Below, piece after piece: positions 1 to 7,552 of a DNA stretch of 64,000 nucleotides. This stretch comes from Billgrantia sulfidoxydans. GTDB lineage: Bacteria > Pseudomonadota > Gammaproteobacteria > Pseudomonadales > Halomonadaceae. How positions within the stretch are numbered: the stretch's first letter is position 1; each line of letters opens with the position of its first letter. Both the position numbers and the translations under genes were made by a program. The notes beneath the pieces are model-generated. The model saw only the letters and a program-made list of their open reading frames with translations, did not search any database and was not told where the DNA came from. The DNA is taken from the NCBI RefSeq assembly GCF_017868775.1, contig NZ_CP053381.1, positions 3,534,001 through 3,598,000 of the forward strand. The letters run 5' to 3'.

Positions 1-36
1 TGCAGGACCAAAAACAACCAATGGAGATCCAATTTC

Positions 37-921
37 ATGAGATTCGCCACGCTGCGGCCGGCGCCTGACCAGCCGCCCCGCGTCGCCCTGGTCGACGCTG
101 CAGGCCAGCGCTACTGGCCGCTGGACGAGCTGGTGCCCGAGTTCCAGGGCGACATGCAGCAATTGATTCAAGACTGGGCATCACTGGTCCCCCGGATAGC
201 GCCCAGGGGGGAAGGACGCCTCCTCGAAGCCGCTCGCCTCGCGCCCCCCATCCACCCTCATCGGAACATGTTCTGCGTCGGCAAAAATTACTTCGAACAC
301 GCGGCAGAATTCAGTGGCTCCGGCTTCGACAGCAGCACCACTGCCGACGACGTGGTGCCCAAGCATCCGATCATCTTCACCAAGGCCTACAACACGCTGA
401 TCGCCCATGGTGACGACATTCCCCGCCACGCCGGAATCACCGATCAGCTCGACTACGAGGCGGAGTTCGCCGTCATCATAGGCAAGGGCGGCCGTGGCAT
501 CACCAAGAACAATGCCTACCACCATGTCTGGGGCTACACCATCGCCAACGACGTCACCGCCCGCGATCTGCAGAAGAAGCACAAGCAGTGGCATCTCGGC
601 AAGTCGCTGGACGGCCTCTGCCCGATGGGACCGTGGCTCGTCACCGCCGACGAAGTGGACCGCGATCGCGCCTCCATCAAGTGCTGGGTCAACGGTGAAC
701 TGCGCCAGGAGGCCCGCCTCGATCAGTTGATCTTCGACGTGCCCACGCTGATCGAGACCCTCTCCGCCGGCATCGAACTCAAGCCCGGCGACGTGATTCT
801 GACCGGCACCCCGGTCGGCGTCGGTATCGGCTTCACTCCGCCCAGGTTCCTCAACAGCGGCGACAGCGTGCGCATCGAGGTCGAGGGCATGGGAGTACTG
901 GAAAACCGGGTCGGCGACTGA
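37..921 (+). CDS. Fumarylacetoacetate hydrolase family protein
   Basis: A 294-residue protein of the FAH family, whose members hydrolyse or isomerise acylpyruvates and related 2-keto acids in a metal-dependent way in the cytoplasm. The sequence shows the family core: an N-terminal strand-rich part, then an acidic metal-binding stretch DYEAEFAVIIGK near residue 140, the NDVTARDLQ segment near 170, and the C-terminal GDVILTGTPVGVG loop. A GGAG about ten bases upstream supports the first ATG. It precedes a tricarboxylate-type importer on the same strand, 73 bases away, so it probably acts on whatever acid that importer brings in. The exact substrate cannot be read from the sequence. Some relatives are labelled ureidoglycolate lyase, which would fit the nearby urate genes, but I cannot support that. 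Confidence 0.85.
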   Translation: MRFATLRPAPDQPPRVALVDAAGQRYWPLDELVPEFQGDMQQLIQDWASLVPRIAPRGEGRLLEAARLAPPIHPHRNMFCVGKNYFEHAAEFSGSGFDSSTTADDVVPKHPIIFTKAYNTLIAHGDDIPRHAGITDQLDYEAEFAVIIGKGGRGITKNNAYHHVWGYTIANDVTARDLQKKHKQWHLGKSLDGLCPMGPWLVTADEVDRDRASIKCWVNGELRQEARLDQLIFDVPTLIETLSAGIELKPGDVILTGTPVGVGIGFTPPRFLNSGDSVRIEVEGMGVLENRVGD

Positions 922-994
922 CCGGCCAGGCTTCAGCACCGGCAATCGGTCTCACAAGTCGCCATCGAGCGCAACAACAACACAGGAGCACGCC

Positions 995-2089
995 ATGACC
1001 ATTCCCGAAACCCCACTGAAGAGTATCACCGCCGCCGCGCTGGTCGCTGCTGGCGGCCTGGCCGTCGCCCCCGCCATGGCGGAGGAGTACTACGCCGGCA
1101 AATCCATCGAGATGGTGGTGCCGTTTGGCGAGGGCGGCGCCGCCTACGTAGCCGCGAAGTTCCTAGAACCCTTCTTGGAGGAGCACCTGCCGGGGAACCC
1201 GCAGGTCAATGTCAACACGCGCCCAGGCGGCGGCTCGATCCTCGGCGCCAACTGGTTTGAGCAGAATGCCGAGCCGGACGGCGAAACGATTCTATTCACC
1301 ACCTCCTCCACCTCCAACCCCTTTGTGCTGGGCATGGAGGCCGTGGAGTACGACCTGGCCGCGATGCGCCCGGCCTTCAGCCTGCCCTTCGGTGCCGTGA
1401 TCTATGTCTCGCCGAGCACCGGCATCGAAACACCGGCGGACCTGCACTCTCCCAACATGCCGCTGATCTACGGTGGCATCGCGGCCGCCGCCAGCGACCT
1501 GCCCGTGCTGCTGGCCTTCGAGCTTCTGGAGCTGGACCTGCAAACGGTTCTTGGTTTCGATGGCCGTGGCCCTGCCCGCCTGGCTTTCGAACGCGGTGAA
1601 ACCAACATCGACTTCCAGTTCACGCCTGCCTACATGTCGCAGGTGGTGGACATGGTCGAGGCCGGCAGCGCAGTGCCGATCATGTCCGGCGGCGCCGTGG
1701 GCGACGACGGCACCCTCAGCGCTCGGGACCCGGCGTTCCCCGACTACCCCTCGGTCTACGAGGTGTACGAGGAGCTGAACGGGGAGGCGCCGTCCGGCGT
1801 GGAATGGGATGCCTTCCAGGCGATAGGCGCGACTACCTTCAACTTTGGCCTGACCGCCTACCTGCCAAAAGGCACGCCGGACGAGGTCATGGAGGTCTTC
1901 GAGGAAGCCATCGCCGCGATCAATGACGATCCCGATTACCAGTCCAAGAGCGAGGAAGCCGTGGGTGGCTACGACCTGCTGCCGGCGTCGACCGTCGCCG
2001 ACGCGCTGGGCGCCTCGCTGCAGCCCTCCGACGACGTGCGCGACTACCTGCGCGACCTGCTGTCGAACAAGTACGACGTCGAGCTCTGA
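995..2089 (+). CDS. Tripartite tricarboxylate transporter substrate-binding protein (TctC/Bug family)
   Basis: A 364-residue periplasmic binding protein. It has a hydrophobic signal segment (roughly residues 10-28, ending APAMA before EEYYAGKSIEMVVPF), followed by the Bug-family opening IEMVVPFGEGG. TctC proteins capture carboxylates in the periplasm and pass them to the TctAB membrane complex, which is encoded directly downstream. The start is supported by AGGAG eight bases upstream. It is somewhat longer than the usual 320 or so residues. Ligand type (citrate, another di/tricarboxylate, or other small acid) cannot be inferred. Together with the upstream FAH-family enzyme and the downstream permease it forms a three-gene import and catabolism unit. 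Confidence 0.88.
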   Translation: MTIPETPLKSITAAALVAAGGLAVAPAMAEEYYAGKSIEMVVPFGEGGAAYVAAKFLEPFLEEHLPGNPQVNVNTRPGGGSILGANWFEQNAEPDGETILFTTSSTSNPFVLGMEAVEYDLAAMRPAFSLPFGAVIYVSPSTGIETPADLHSPNMPLIYGGIAAAASDLPVLLAFELLELDLQTVLGFDGRGPARLAFERGETNIDFQFTPAYMSQVVDMVEAGSAVPIMSGGAVGDDGTLSARDPAFPDYPSVYEVYEELNGEAPSGVEWDAFQAIGATTFNFGLTAYLPKGTPDEVMEVFEEAIAAINDDPDYQSKSEEAVGGYDLLPASTVADALGASLQPSDDVRDYLRDLLSNKYDVEL

Positions 2090-2161
2090 GCTCATTGCCG
2101 AAGCGGCCAGCCGTCCTGCCGGGGCTGGCCGCGTTCGATGCGCCAGTCAAGGAACCACAAC

Positions 2162-4129
2162 GTGTTCGAGAATATCGTTTCGGCCCTGGATCTGCTGTTC
2201 CAGCCCGTCCGGCTGCTGGCGCTTTTCGTCGGCATGCTGGCCGGCATGATCTTCGGCATGTTACCGGGGCTGGGTGGGGTCGCCGCCGTGTCGATCCTGC
2301 TCCCGTTCATCTACCTGATGGATGGCTACGCCGGCCTGGCTATGCTGCTCGGCGCCATCTCGGTGATCTATACCGCCGACACCATTACCTCGGTGCTGCT
2401 CGGCGCGCCGGGCTCACCGGCGTCGGCGCCGACCGCTATCGAAGGTCATGCGCTGGCGAAACAGGGCAAGGCGTCTCTGGCGCTCGGCGTCGGTTTCCTC
2501 GCGTCGATGGTCGGCGGACTGTTCGGCGCCCTGATTCTCTCCGTCGCGATTCCCGTCGCCGGGCCGCTGGTGCTGGCGCTGGGCACGCCGGAGCTGTTCA
2601 TGTTCGCCCTGGTGGGGCTCTGCTTTGCCGCCAGCATGGTCGGCAAGGATCTCGCCGTGGGCCTCGCCGCCGCCTGCTTCGGCATCCTGCTGGGCGTGGT
2701 CGGTGCCGCGCCAGCCGCTGCCAACTATCGCTTCATCTTCGGCCAGTCCTACCTGATGGATGGCCTGTCGCTGCCGATCGTGGCGCTCGGGCTGTTCGCC
2801 GTGGCCGAACTGATCGGCATGGTCGCCGCGGGCGGCGGCATTGCCGGTAAGCCGACGCCCCTGGGCAAGTGGAGCGACAGCTTTTGCGAGTTCTGGCGCC
2901 ACCGCTGGCTGGTCTGCCGTGCCTCGGTGATCGGCATTTTCGGCGGCTTCGTGCCTGCGGTGGGTGCCAGCGCCTCCACTTGGATCGCGTACGGCCACGC
3001 CCTGAGTTCCACCAAGGACAAGCGCAACTTCGGCAAGGGCGAGATCCGCGGCGTGGCCAGCGCCGAAGGGGCCAACAACGCCACGATCATCTCCGACCTG
3101 GTGCCTACGATGCTGTTCAGCGTACCGGGCGGGCCCGCCGCCGCCATCTTCCTCGGCGCGCTGTTCTCGTTCGGCTTCTATCCCGGCCCACGCATGGTCA
3201 GCGAGTCGCCGGACCTGATGTACATGATCGTATGGAGCGTGGCGCTGGCCTCGGTGCTGGGGGCCGCCATCTGCTTCGCCGTGACGCCCTACATCGCCCG
3301 GCTGACCCGGGTGAACTTCGCGCTGATCGCCGCCCCGCTGCTGTTGATCATGGTCGCCGGCGCCTATCAGGGTACCCGGACCTTCGGCGACATCCTCGCC
3401 TTGCTGGCACTCGGCATCCTCGGCTGGCTGATGAAGAATGCCGGCGTCCCACGCGCCCCAGTGCTGGTCGGCTTCGTGCTGGCCACGCCCATGGAGCAGT
3501 ACTTCTGGCTGACCACCCAGATCCACGGCTTCACCTGGCTGACACGCCCCGGGGTGCTGATCATCGCCTCGCTGATTGTGATTCCGTTGGTGTTGAACGT
3601 GGTGCGCCGGCTGCGCCAGCGGTGGAGCGCCGGCCACGACGAACCGCAGCCTCAAACCGCAGCGGATGGCGGCGAGATCGCGAGCCATGACAGCAGCGTC
3701 GTCCTGGTCATGGTGTTGCTGATGGTTGCGGTCTTCGGCTATGCACTGGTGGAGATGCTCGGCTTTCGACCCAATGCGCGGCTGATGCCGAGCCTGGGGA
3801 TCGTGCCGGGCCTGCTGCTCAGCCTCTACCTGCTGGGACGCCAACTGGTCCGGATGCGTCGCCAGGGAGCAGTGGCGAACCTCGCCAGCCGCAAAGAGCT
3901 ACCCGTGCTTGGCGGCATTCTGCTGTACGGCATCGCCATGTGGCTGATCGGGTTCAATCTGGCCACGCCGTTGCTGCTGGCCTGGCTGCTCATCGGCTGT
4001 GCCAGGATGCGCTGGAACTCCGCCCTGCTCTATGGGCTTGCGGTCTATGCCGTCGCTCAAGGCATGTTCGCCATGATGCGCTCCACGCCGCCCCAGGGTG
4101 TGCTACTGAACCTGCCCATGCCGTGGTGA
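2162..4129 (+). CDS. Tripartite tricarboxylate transporter permease, TctA with TctB-like C-terminal domain
   Basis: Large integral membrane subunit of a TTT importer. Residues 1 to about 490 are the TctA domain, with many membrane segments and the signature stretches GMIFGMLPGLGGVAAVSILLP and AEGANNATIISDLVP. A polar linker follows (about residues 490-515, rich in E, Q and D). The final 145 or so residues form four further hydrophobic segments resembling the small TctB subunit, and no separate tctB gene is present. I prefer the GTG at 2162 over the in-frame ATG at 2138 because AAGGA lies eight bases before the GTG and the protein then begins VFENIV, as TctA proteins usually do. It lies 72 bases after tctC on the same strand. 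Confidence 0.85.
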   Translation: MFENIVSALDLLFQPVRLLALFVGMLAGMIFGMLPGLGGVAAVSILLPFIYLMDGYAGLAMLLGAISVIYTADTITSVLLGAPGSPASAPTAIEGHALAKQGKASLALGVGFLASMVGGLFGALILSVAIPVAGPLVLALGTPELFMFALVGLCFAASMVGKDLAVGLAAACFGILLGVVGAAPAAANYRFIFGQSYLMDGLSLPIVALGLFAVAELIGMVAAGGGIAGKPTPLGKWSDSFCEFWRHRWLVCRASVIGIFGGFVPAVGASASTWIAYGHALSSTKDKRNFGKGEIRGVASAEGANNATIISDLVPTMLFSVPGGPAAAIFLGALFSFGFYPGPRMVSESPDLMYMIVWSVALASVLGAAICFAVTPYIARLTRVNFALIAAPLLLIMVAGAYQGTRTFGDILALLALGILGWLMKNAGVPRAPVLVGFVLATPMEQYFWLTTQIHGFTWLTRPGVLIIASLIVIPLVLNVVRRLRQRWSAGHDEPQPQTAADGGEIASHDSSVVLVMVLLMVAVFGYALVEMLGFRPNARLMPSLGIVPGLLLSLYLLGRQLVRMRRQGAVANLASRKELPVLGGILLYGIAMWLIGFNLATPLLLAWLLIGCARMRWNSALLYGLAVYAVAQGMFAMMRSTPPQGVLLNLPMPW

Positions 4130-4172
4130 TCGGATGCGATACACCGCGCCATGAGCGGCATCGAATATCTCC

Positions 4173-4916
4173 TCAAGCACCGAAGATACGCTGCAGGTCC
4201 GGCGTCTCTTCTTCTTCCTCGACGATCGAGAGCGAGGCTTCGATGGCCTTGAGGTGCCGACTCATGAAGGCGGTGGCCCGCTCGCCATTCTTGGCTTCGA
4301 GAAAGCCGATCAGGTCGTCGTGGTCGTGGGACTCGCAGCCCAGATGCCCCGAACTGCCGTAAACTGCCAGGATCAGCGATGAGCGCGAGCAGAGCTGGCC
4401 GACGAAAGCGGCCAGGGTGGCGTTGCCGGAGAGCTGGGCGAGGCGTTCGTGGAAGGCGGCGGAGAGCTTGATCGCGCGGCTCTGCTCGCCCGACTTGAGC
4501 GCCTCGCGCTCGCGCCGGGCCATGTCGCGCAGCTCACGCACGTCCTCGGGCTTGATGCGGCGGGCCACCTCGGGCATCAGGCCGCACTCGACCATCTGGC
4601 GGGCATCAAAGACATCCTTGGCCTCGTCGGCGGTAGGCCGCGTGACGCTGGCCCCACGCCTCGGCGTCAGGGTCACGAGCTGCTCCAGAGCCAGGCGCTG
4701 CAGGATCTTGCGCACGCCGGTGCGGCTGATGCCGAACACCTCGGCCAGGGCATCCTCGCGCAGACGCGCACCGGGGCGCAGGCGGTGCTCGATGATGGCA
4801 TCGCTGATCGTGCGGTAGATCGCCTCGTGGCGCTCCGCCCCATCACCGTTCTTGCCCAGGCGCCGGGGCTTCCCCTCGCCCGCCTCGCCATCGGCCAGGC
4901 GCTGCCGCTGGTTCAT
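4173..4916 (-). CDS. GntR-family (FCD) transcriptional regulator, probable urate-locus regulator
   Basis: A 247-residue regulator with an N-terminal winged helix (about residues 28-95, including LREDALAEVFGISRTGVRKI) and a C-terminal FCD helical ligand-binding domain with metal-type histidines (AFHERL, HDDLI, SRHLKAIE). The ATG at 4916 is preceded by GGAGGGAG seven bases upstream. Longer in-frame starts lack this site. It lies divergent in function from the transporter operon at 1-4.1 kb but on the same strand as, and just downstream of, the urate hydroxylase gene. A TGTATACA palindrome lies 34 bases upstream of its start and recurs at the other urate-gene promoters, so autoregulation and control of urate genes is my inference. 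It could instead serve the TTT operon. Confidence 0.8.
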   Translation of the reverse strand: MNQRQRLADGEAGEGKPRRLGKNGDGAERHEAIYRTISDAIIEHRLRPGARLREDALAEVFGISRTGVRKILQRLALEQLVTLTPRRGASVTRPTADEAKDVFDARQMVECGLMPEVARRIKPEDVRELRDMARREREALKSGEQSRAIKLSAAFHERLAQLSGNATLAAFVGQLCSRSSLILAVYGSSGHLGCESHDHDDLIGFLEAKNGERATAFMSRHLKAIEASLSIVEEEEETPDLQRIFGA

Positions 4917-4949
4917 GTTCCTCCCTCCTGGTCTGAGCCCTTCTGCCAT

Positions 4950-4957
4950 TGTATACA
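4950..4957. promoter_or_regulatory. TGTATACA palindrome, candidate GntR operator (site 1)
   Basis: Perfect 8-bp palindrome in the context ATTGTATACATA, 34 bases upstream of the GntR gene start. The same core occurs at 6891, 9038 (one mismatch) and 9201, all in promoter regions of urate or purine genes. FCD-type GntR regulators often bind such short palindromes; the assignment is inference. Confidence 0.6.
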
Positions 4958-5039
4958 TAGTCATCCAACTATCGAACCCGCCAGGACGCATACGGCCCGC
5001 CATCCGGCGGGCCGTATGCGGGTGCTGCCGCCTGCCTTC

Positions 5040-6239
5040 TCACTCCGACCAGGCGGCGATCGCGTCGCGCTCCTCGTCGGTCATACCGGTCATGTTGCCA
5101 AGCGGCATGTACCTGCTGACCACCACTTCGCGGATCTTGGCGCGGTGGCCTTCGATCTGTGCCGTGGTGTCGTAGACCACGCCGGCCGGCGCCGAGCCGA
5201 AGCCCTCTTGGGTCGGGCTGGCCGAATGACAGGCCACACAGCGCGACTCGATGATGGCCTCGACCTCGGCCAGGCTGGGACCCTCGCCCTCGACGCCCGG
5301 CGAGGCCCCCGTTCCCGGCATGCCGGCCCAGAAGGCCACGGCGATCAGCGCCACGCCGACGGCCGGATAGGCGGGCTGGATCGTGCCCGCGTGCATCAGC
5401 ACGAAGAACTGGCGGATCAGCGCACCGGCGAAGATGAACAGCGCCATCAGCACCCAGGCGTATTCGTGGTTGTAGACGAAGGAGTAGTGGTTGCTGATCA
5501 TCAGCAGCACCACCGGCAGGGTGAAGTAGGTGTTGTGAACCGAGCGCTGCTTGCCGCGCTTGCCGTCCAGCGGATTGGGCGCCTCGCCCGCCTTCATGGC
5601 CTTCACCATGCGCCGCTGACCGGGAATGATCCAGAAGAAGACGTTGGCCGACATGGCGGTGGCCATCACGGCACCGGTCAGCAGGAAGGCGGCGCGCCCC
5701 GAGAATAGCTGCACGCTGAGATAGGCCACCACCACCATCATCACCGCCACGGCCAGGCTAAGGACCCCGTCGCGGTCCATGTTGGGGCTGATGCGCTTGC
5801 ACAGCTCGTTGTAGACCACCCAGCCGCCGAGCAGGAACGCCAGCGCCAGCAGGTTGGCCTGCCAGCCGCTCAGGTTGGCGGCCCAGCTCCAGTCGCTGTC
5901 GGGGTTGACCAGATAGAAGCTCGGGTTGGCCATGTACAGCAGCACGAACAGGGCGAAGCCGGACAGCCAGGTGGTGTAGGCCTTCCAGAACGACCAGTGC
6001 AGGTCCTCGGGCAGCTTGGCGGGGGCCGTGGCGTACTTCTGGTTGTGGTAGAAACCGCCGCCATGCACGGCCCACATCTCGCCGAACACACCCTTGTCGC
6101 GATCCTCGGCCGCCTTGGGCTTGCGCAGGCCGTTGTCCAGCATGACGAAGTAGATCGATTCGCCGATCCAGGCGATCGCCGCGATGACGTGCAGCCAGCG
6201 CAGCATGAAATTGACGAATTCCAGCAGGTAAGCTTGCAT
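5040..6239 (-). CDS. puuD: Membrane urate hydroxylase with C-terminal cytochrome c domain
   Basis: A 399-residue inner-membrane enzyme that oxidises urate to 5-hydroxyisourate, passing electrons to a respiratory chain rather than to oxygen. About eight hydrophobic segments fill residues 1-310, including the family-typical LRWLHVIAAIAWIGESIYF opening and HGGGFYH. The C-terminal part is a class I cytochrome c with heme-binding CVACH at 334-338 and a likely axial Met at 378 in YMPLGNM. This architecture matches the bacterial PuuD urate hydroxylase. The name is unrelated to E. coli puuD of putrescine metabolism. It lies downstream of uraH on the same strand, but a 160-bp MITE-like repeat separates them. 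The product is handled by UraH and then UraD, both encoded nearby. Confidence 0.92.
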   Translation of the reverse strand: MQAYLLEFVNFMLRWLHVIAAIAWIGESIYFVMLDNGLRKPKAAEDRDKGVFGEMWAVHGGGFYHNQKYATAPAKLPEDLHWSFWKAYTTWLSGFALFVLLYMANPSFYLVNPDSDWSWAANLSGWQANLLALAFLLGGWVVYNELCKRISPNMDRDGVLSLAVAVMMVVVAYLSVQLFSGRAAFLLTGAVMATAMSANVFFWIIPGQRRMVKAMKAGEAPNPLDGKRGKQRSVHNTYFTLPVVLLMISNHYSFVYNHEYAWVLMALFIFAGALIRQFFVLMHAGTIQPAYPAVGVALIAVAFWAGMPGTGASPGVEGEGPSLAEVEAIIESRCVACHSASPTQEGFGSAPAGVVYDTTAQIEGHRAKIREVVVSRYMPLGNMTGMTDEERDAIAAWSE

Positions 6240-6308
6240 CAGGTTGTCTCAGCTTAGTTGTTGTTGACGCCGCATGGCGGAGCGCAGCCAGTTTTCAAAT
6301 CAAGCGCC

Positions 6309-6468
6309 AGGGAAGCGTTGATCAATTTTGCGAGCGGGATGAAGCACAAGGCGCACGGCGCGCAGAAACCGGAGCCTATGGGGTATAGGTGAGGATTCCG
6401 ACGGTCCGACGCTTCGGCACCGCGCAACGCAGTGATTCGCCCGCGCAGCCATTGATCAGCGTTTCCCT
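6309..6468. repeat. MITE-like element with terminal inverted repeats
   Basis: A 160-bp non-coding block between puuD and uraH. Its ends are inverted repeats: AGGGAAGCGTTGATCAAT at 6309-6326 and, on the other strand, AGGGAAACGCTGATCAAT at 6451-6468 (16 of 18 identical). Similarity continues inward, and an internal CCTATGGGGTATAGG can fold. The right end reaches into the uraH stop codon, while the canonical YRGS end of the protein is preserved. The 4-base flanks CCAG and CTAG resemble a decayed YTAR target duplication as made by IS5-type transposases, which is inference. No transposase is present. Confidence 0.7.
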
Positions 6469-6820
6469 AGCTGCCGCGGTAGGTGGAGTACCCATACGGC
6501 GACACCAACAGCGGCACGTGGTAGTGCTGCGAGGCGTCGGCCACGCCGAAGCGCAGCGGGATGACGTCGAGAAAGCGCGGCTCGCTCGCCGAGACCCCCT
6601 GCCGGCGCAGGTAGTCGCCGGCATGGAAGACCAGCTCGTACTCGCCGACGCTGAAGTCGTCGCCCTCGAGGATGGGCGCATCGCAGCGACCGTCGTCGTT
6701 GGTGGTCGCCGTTTTCAGCAGCGAGCGGCTCTCGCCCTCCAGGCGATAGACGTCGATGCGGATGCCTTCGCCGGGGCGCCCCTGGGCGGTATCCAGCACG
6801 TGGGTGGTCAGTCGTCCCAT
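6467..6820 (-). CDS. uraH: 5-hydroxyisourate hydrolase (transthyretin-like)
   Basis: A 117-residue HIUase that opens 5-hydroxyisourate to OHCU, the second step of urate breakdown. The sequence shows the family landmarks: [14 protein letters not shown] at the N-terminus with the catalytic His at residue 7, [16 protein letters not shown] near the end and the C-terminal tetrapeptide YRGS. The ATG at 6820 has AGGGAG seven bases upstream, so I take it in preference to an in-frame ATG eight codons earlier. It is divergent from uraD, with a TGTATACA site in the shared promoter region. The stop codon overlaps the end of the MITE-like element, so the insertion sits exactly at the 3' end of the gene. 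Confidence 0.94.
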   Translation of the reverse strand: MGRLTTHVLDTAQGRPGEGIRIDVYRLEGESRSLLKTATTNDDGRCDAPILEGDDFSVGEYELVFHAGDYLRRQGVSASEPRFLDVIPLRFGVADASQHYHVPLLVSPYGYSTYRGS

Positions 6821-6890
6821 TTCGTTACTCCCTTTGTCGGCCATATGAAGACAGTTTTAGCGCTTTCGTTGGTACATTTCAAAGATTTTT

Positions 6891-6898
6891 TGTATACA
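6891..6898. promoter_or_regulatory. TGTATACA palindrome, candidate GntR operator (site 2)
   Basis: Perfect palindrome in the divergent uraH/uraD promoter region, 70 bases upstream of uraH and 56 upstream of uraD, in the context TTTGTATACACT within an AT-rich stretch. It is identical in core to the sites at 4950 and 9201, so it is well placed to control both directions. Confidence 0.65.
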
Positions 6899-6954
6899 CT
6901 TTATCATGGCACGCCACGAGCAATACCCTTGCAGCTCTGACCAAGGAGAACAGG

Positions 6955-7482
6955 ATGAACGACAAGACACTGGCGCCGCGCCCCAGCACGCTCGACCGCG
7001 AGGAGTTCGTGACCCGCTTCGGTGACATCTACGAGCACTCCCCCTGGGTCGCGGCGCTGACCTGGGAGCGCGGCCTGCAGCCGGCGCAGGACACCCCCGC
7101 CGGCCTCGCCGAGGCCATGGGCCAGACGCTGCGCAGCGCCACGCCGGAGCGCCAGCTCGAGGTGATTCGCGCCCACCCGGACCTGGCCGGCAAGGCCGCC
7201 ATCGCCGGGGAGCTGACCGACGACTCCACGCGTGAGCAGGCTGGCGCCGGGCTCGATCAGTGCACCCCTGAGGAGATGGCTCGCTTCGAGCGCCTCAATG
7301 CGGCTTACAAGGACAAGTTCGGCTTTCCCTTCGTCATGGCTGTGAAGGGCAGTGACCGCCACGCCATCCTCGCCGCCTTCGAGACCCGGCTGGAGAATTC
7401 GCCGGAGGAGGAGCGCCGCACCGCCATCGAACAGATCAACCGCATCGCCCGCTTCCGCCTGGAAGCCCGCGTCGAGAAGTGA
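6955..7482 (+). CDS. uraD: 2-oxo-4-hydroxy-4-carboxy-5-ureidoimidazoline decarboxylase
   Basis: A 175-residue OHCU decarboxylase that gives S-allantoin stereospecifically, the third step of urate catabolism. Family landmarks visible are EHSPWVAALTWERG near residue 27, IRAHPDLAGKAA with the catalytic His at 74, STREQAGAGLDQ, and the GFPFVMAVKG substrate-binding segment. Length is typical of the family. An AAGGAG lies upstream of the ATG. It is divergent from uraH and convergent with the purine permease gene, with a strong hairpin between them. No allantoinase or allantoicase gene is in the window, so allantoin use must be encoded elsewhere or allantoin must be exported. Confidence 0.94.
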   Translation: MNDKTLAPRPSTLDREEFVTRFGDIYEHSPWVAALTWERGLQPAQDTPAGLAEAMGQTLRSATPERQLEVIRAHPDLAGKAAIAGELTDDSTREQAGAGLDQCTPEEMARFERLNAAYKDKFGFPFVMAVKGSDRHAILAAFETRLENSPEEERRTAIEQINRIARFRLEARVEK

Positions 7483-7513
7483 CCCGGCCCGGCCTCTCTC
7501 CTCACGGCCCGAT

Positions 7514-7544
7514 GCCGCGCCCGGGGGCACCCCCGGGTCGCGGC
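7514..7544. terminator. Hairpin between convergent uraD and permease genes
   Basis: CCGCGCCCGGGGG pairs across a CA loop with CCCCCGGGTCGCGG, about 13 base pairs with one bulged T. It lies between the two convergent stop codons, so it can serve both genes. A T-tract is lacking, so it would be a weak intrinsic terminator on its own. Confidence 0.6.
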
Positions 7545-7552
7545 CTCATTCC

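Noticed and set aside
6855..6868. TTTTAGCGCTTTCG upstream of uraH as an acid-sugar LacI operator
   Set aside because: Shares only the AGCGCT core with the 57637 sites; the outer half-sites do not match and the genes are unrelated.
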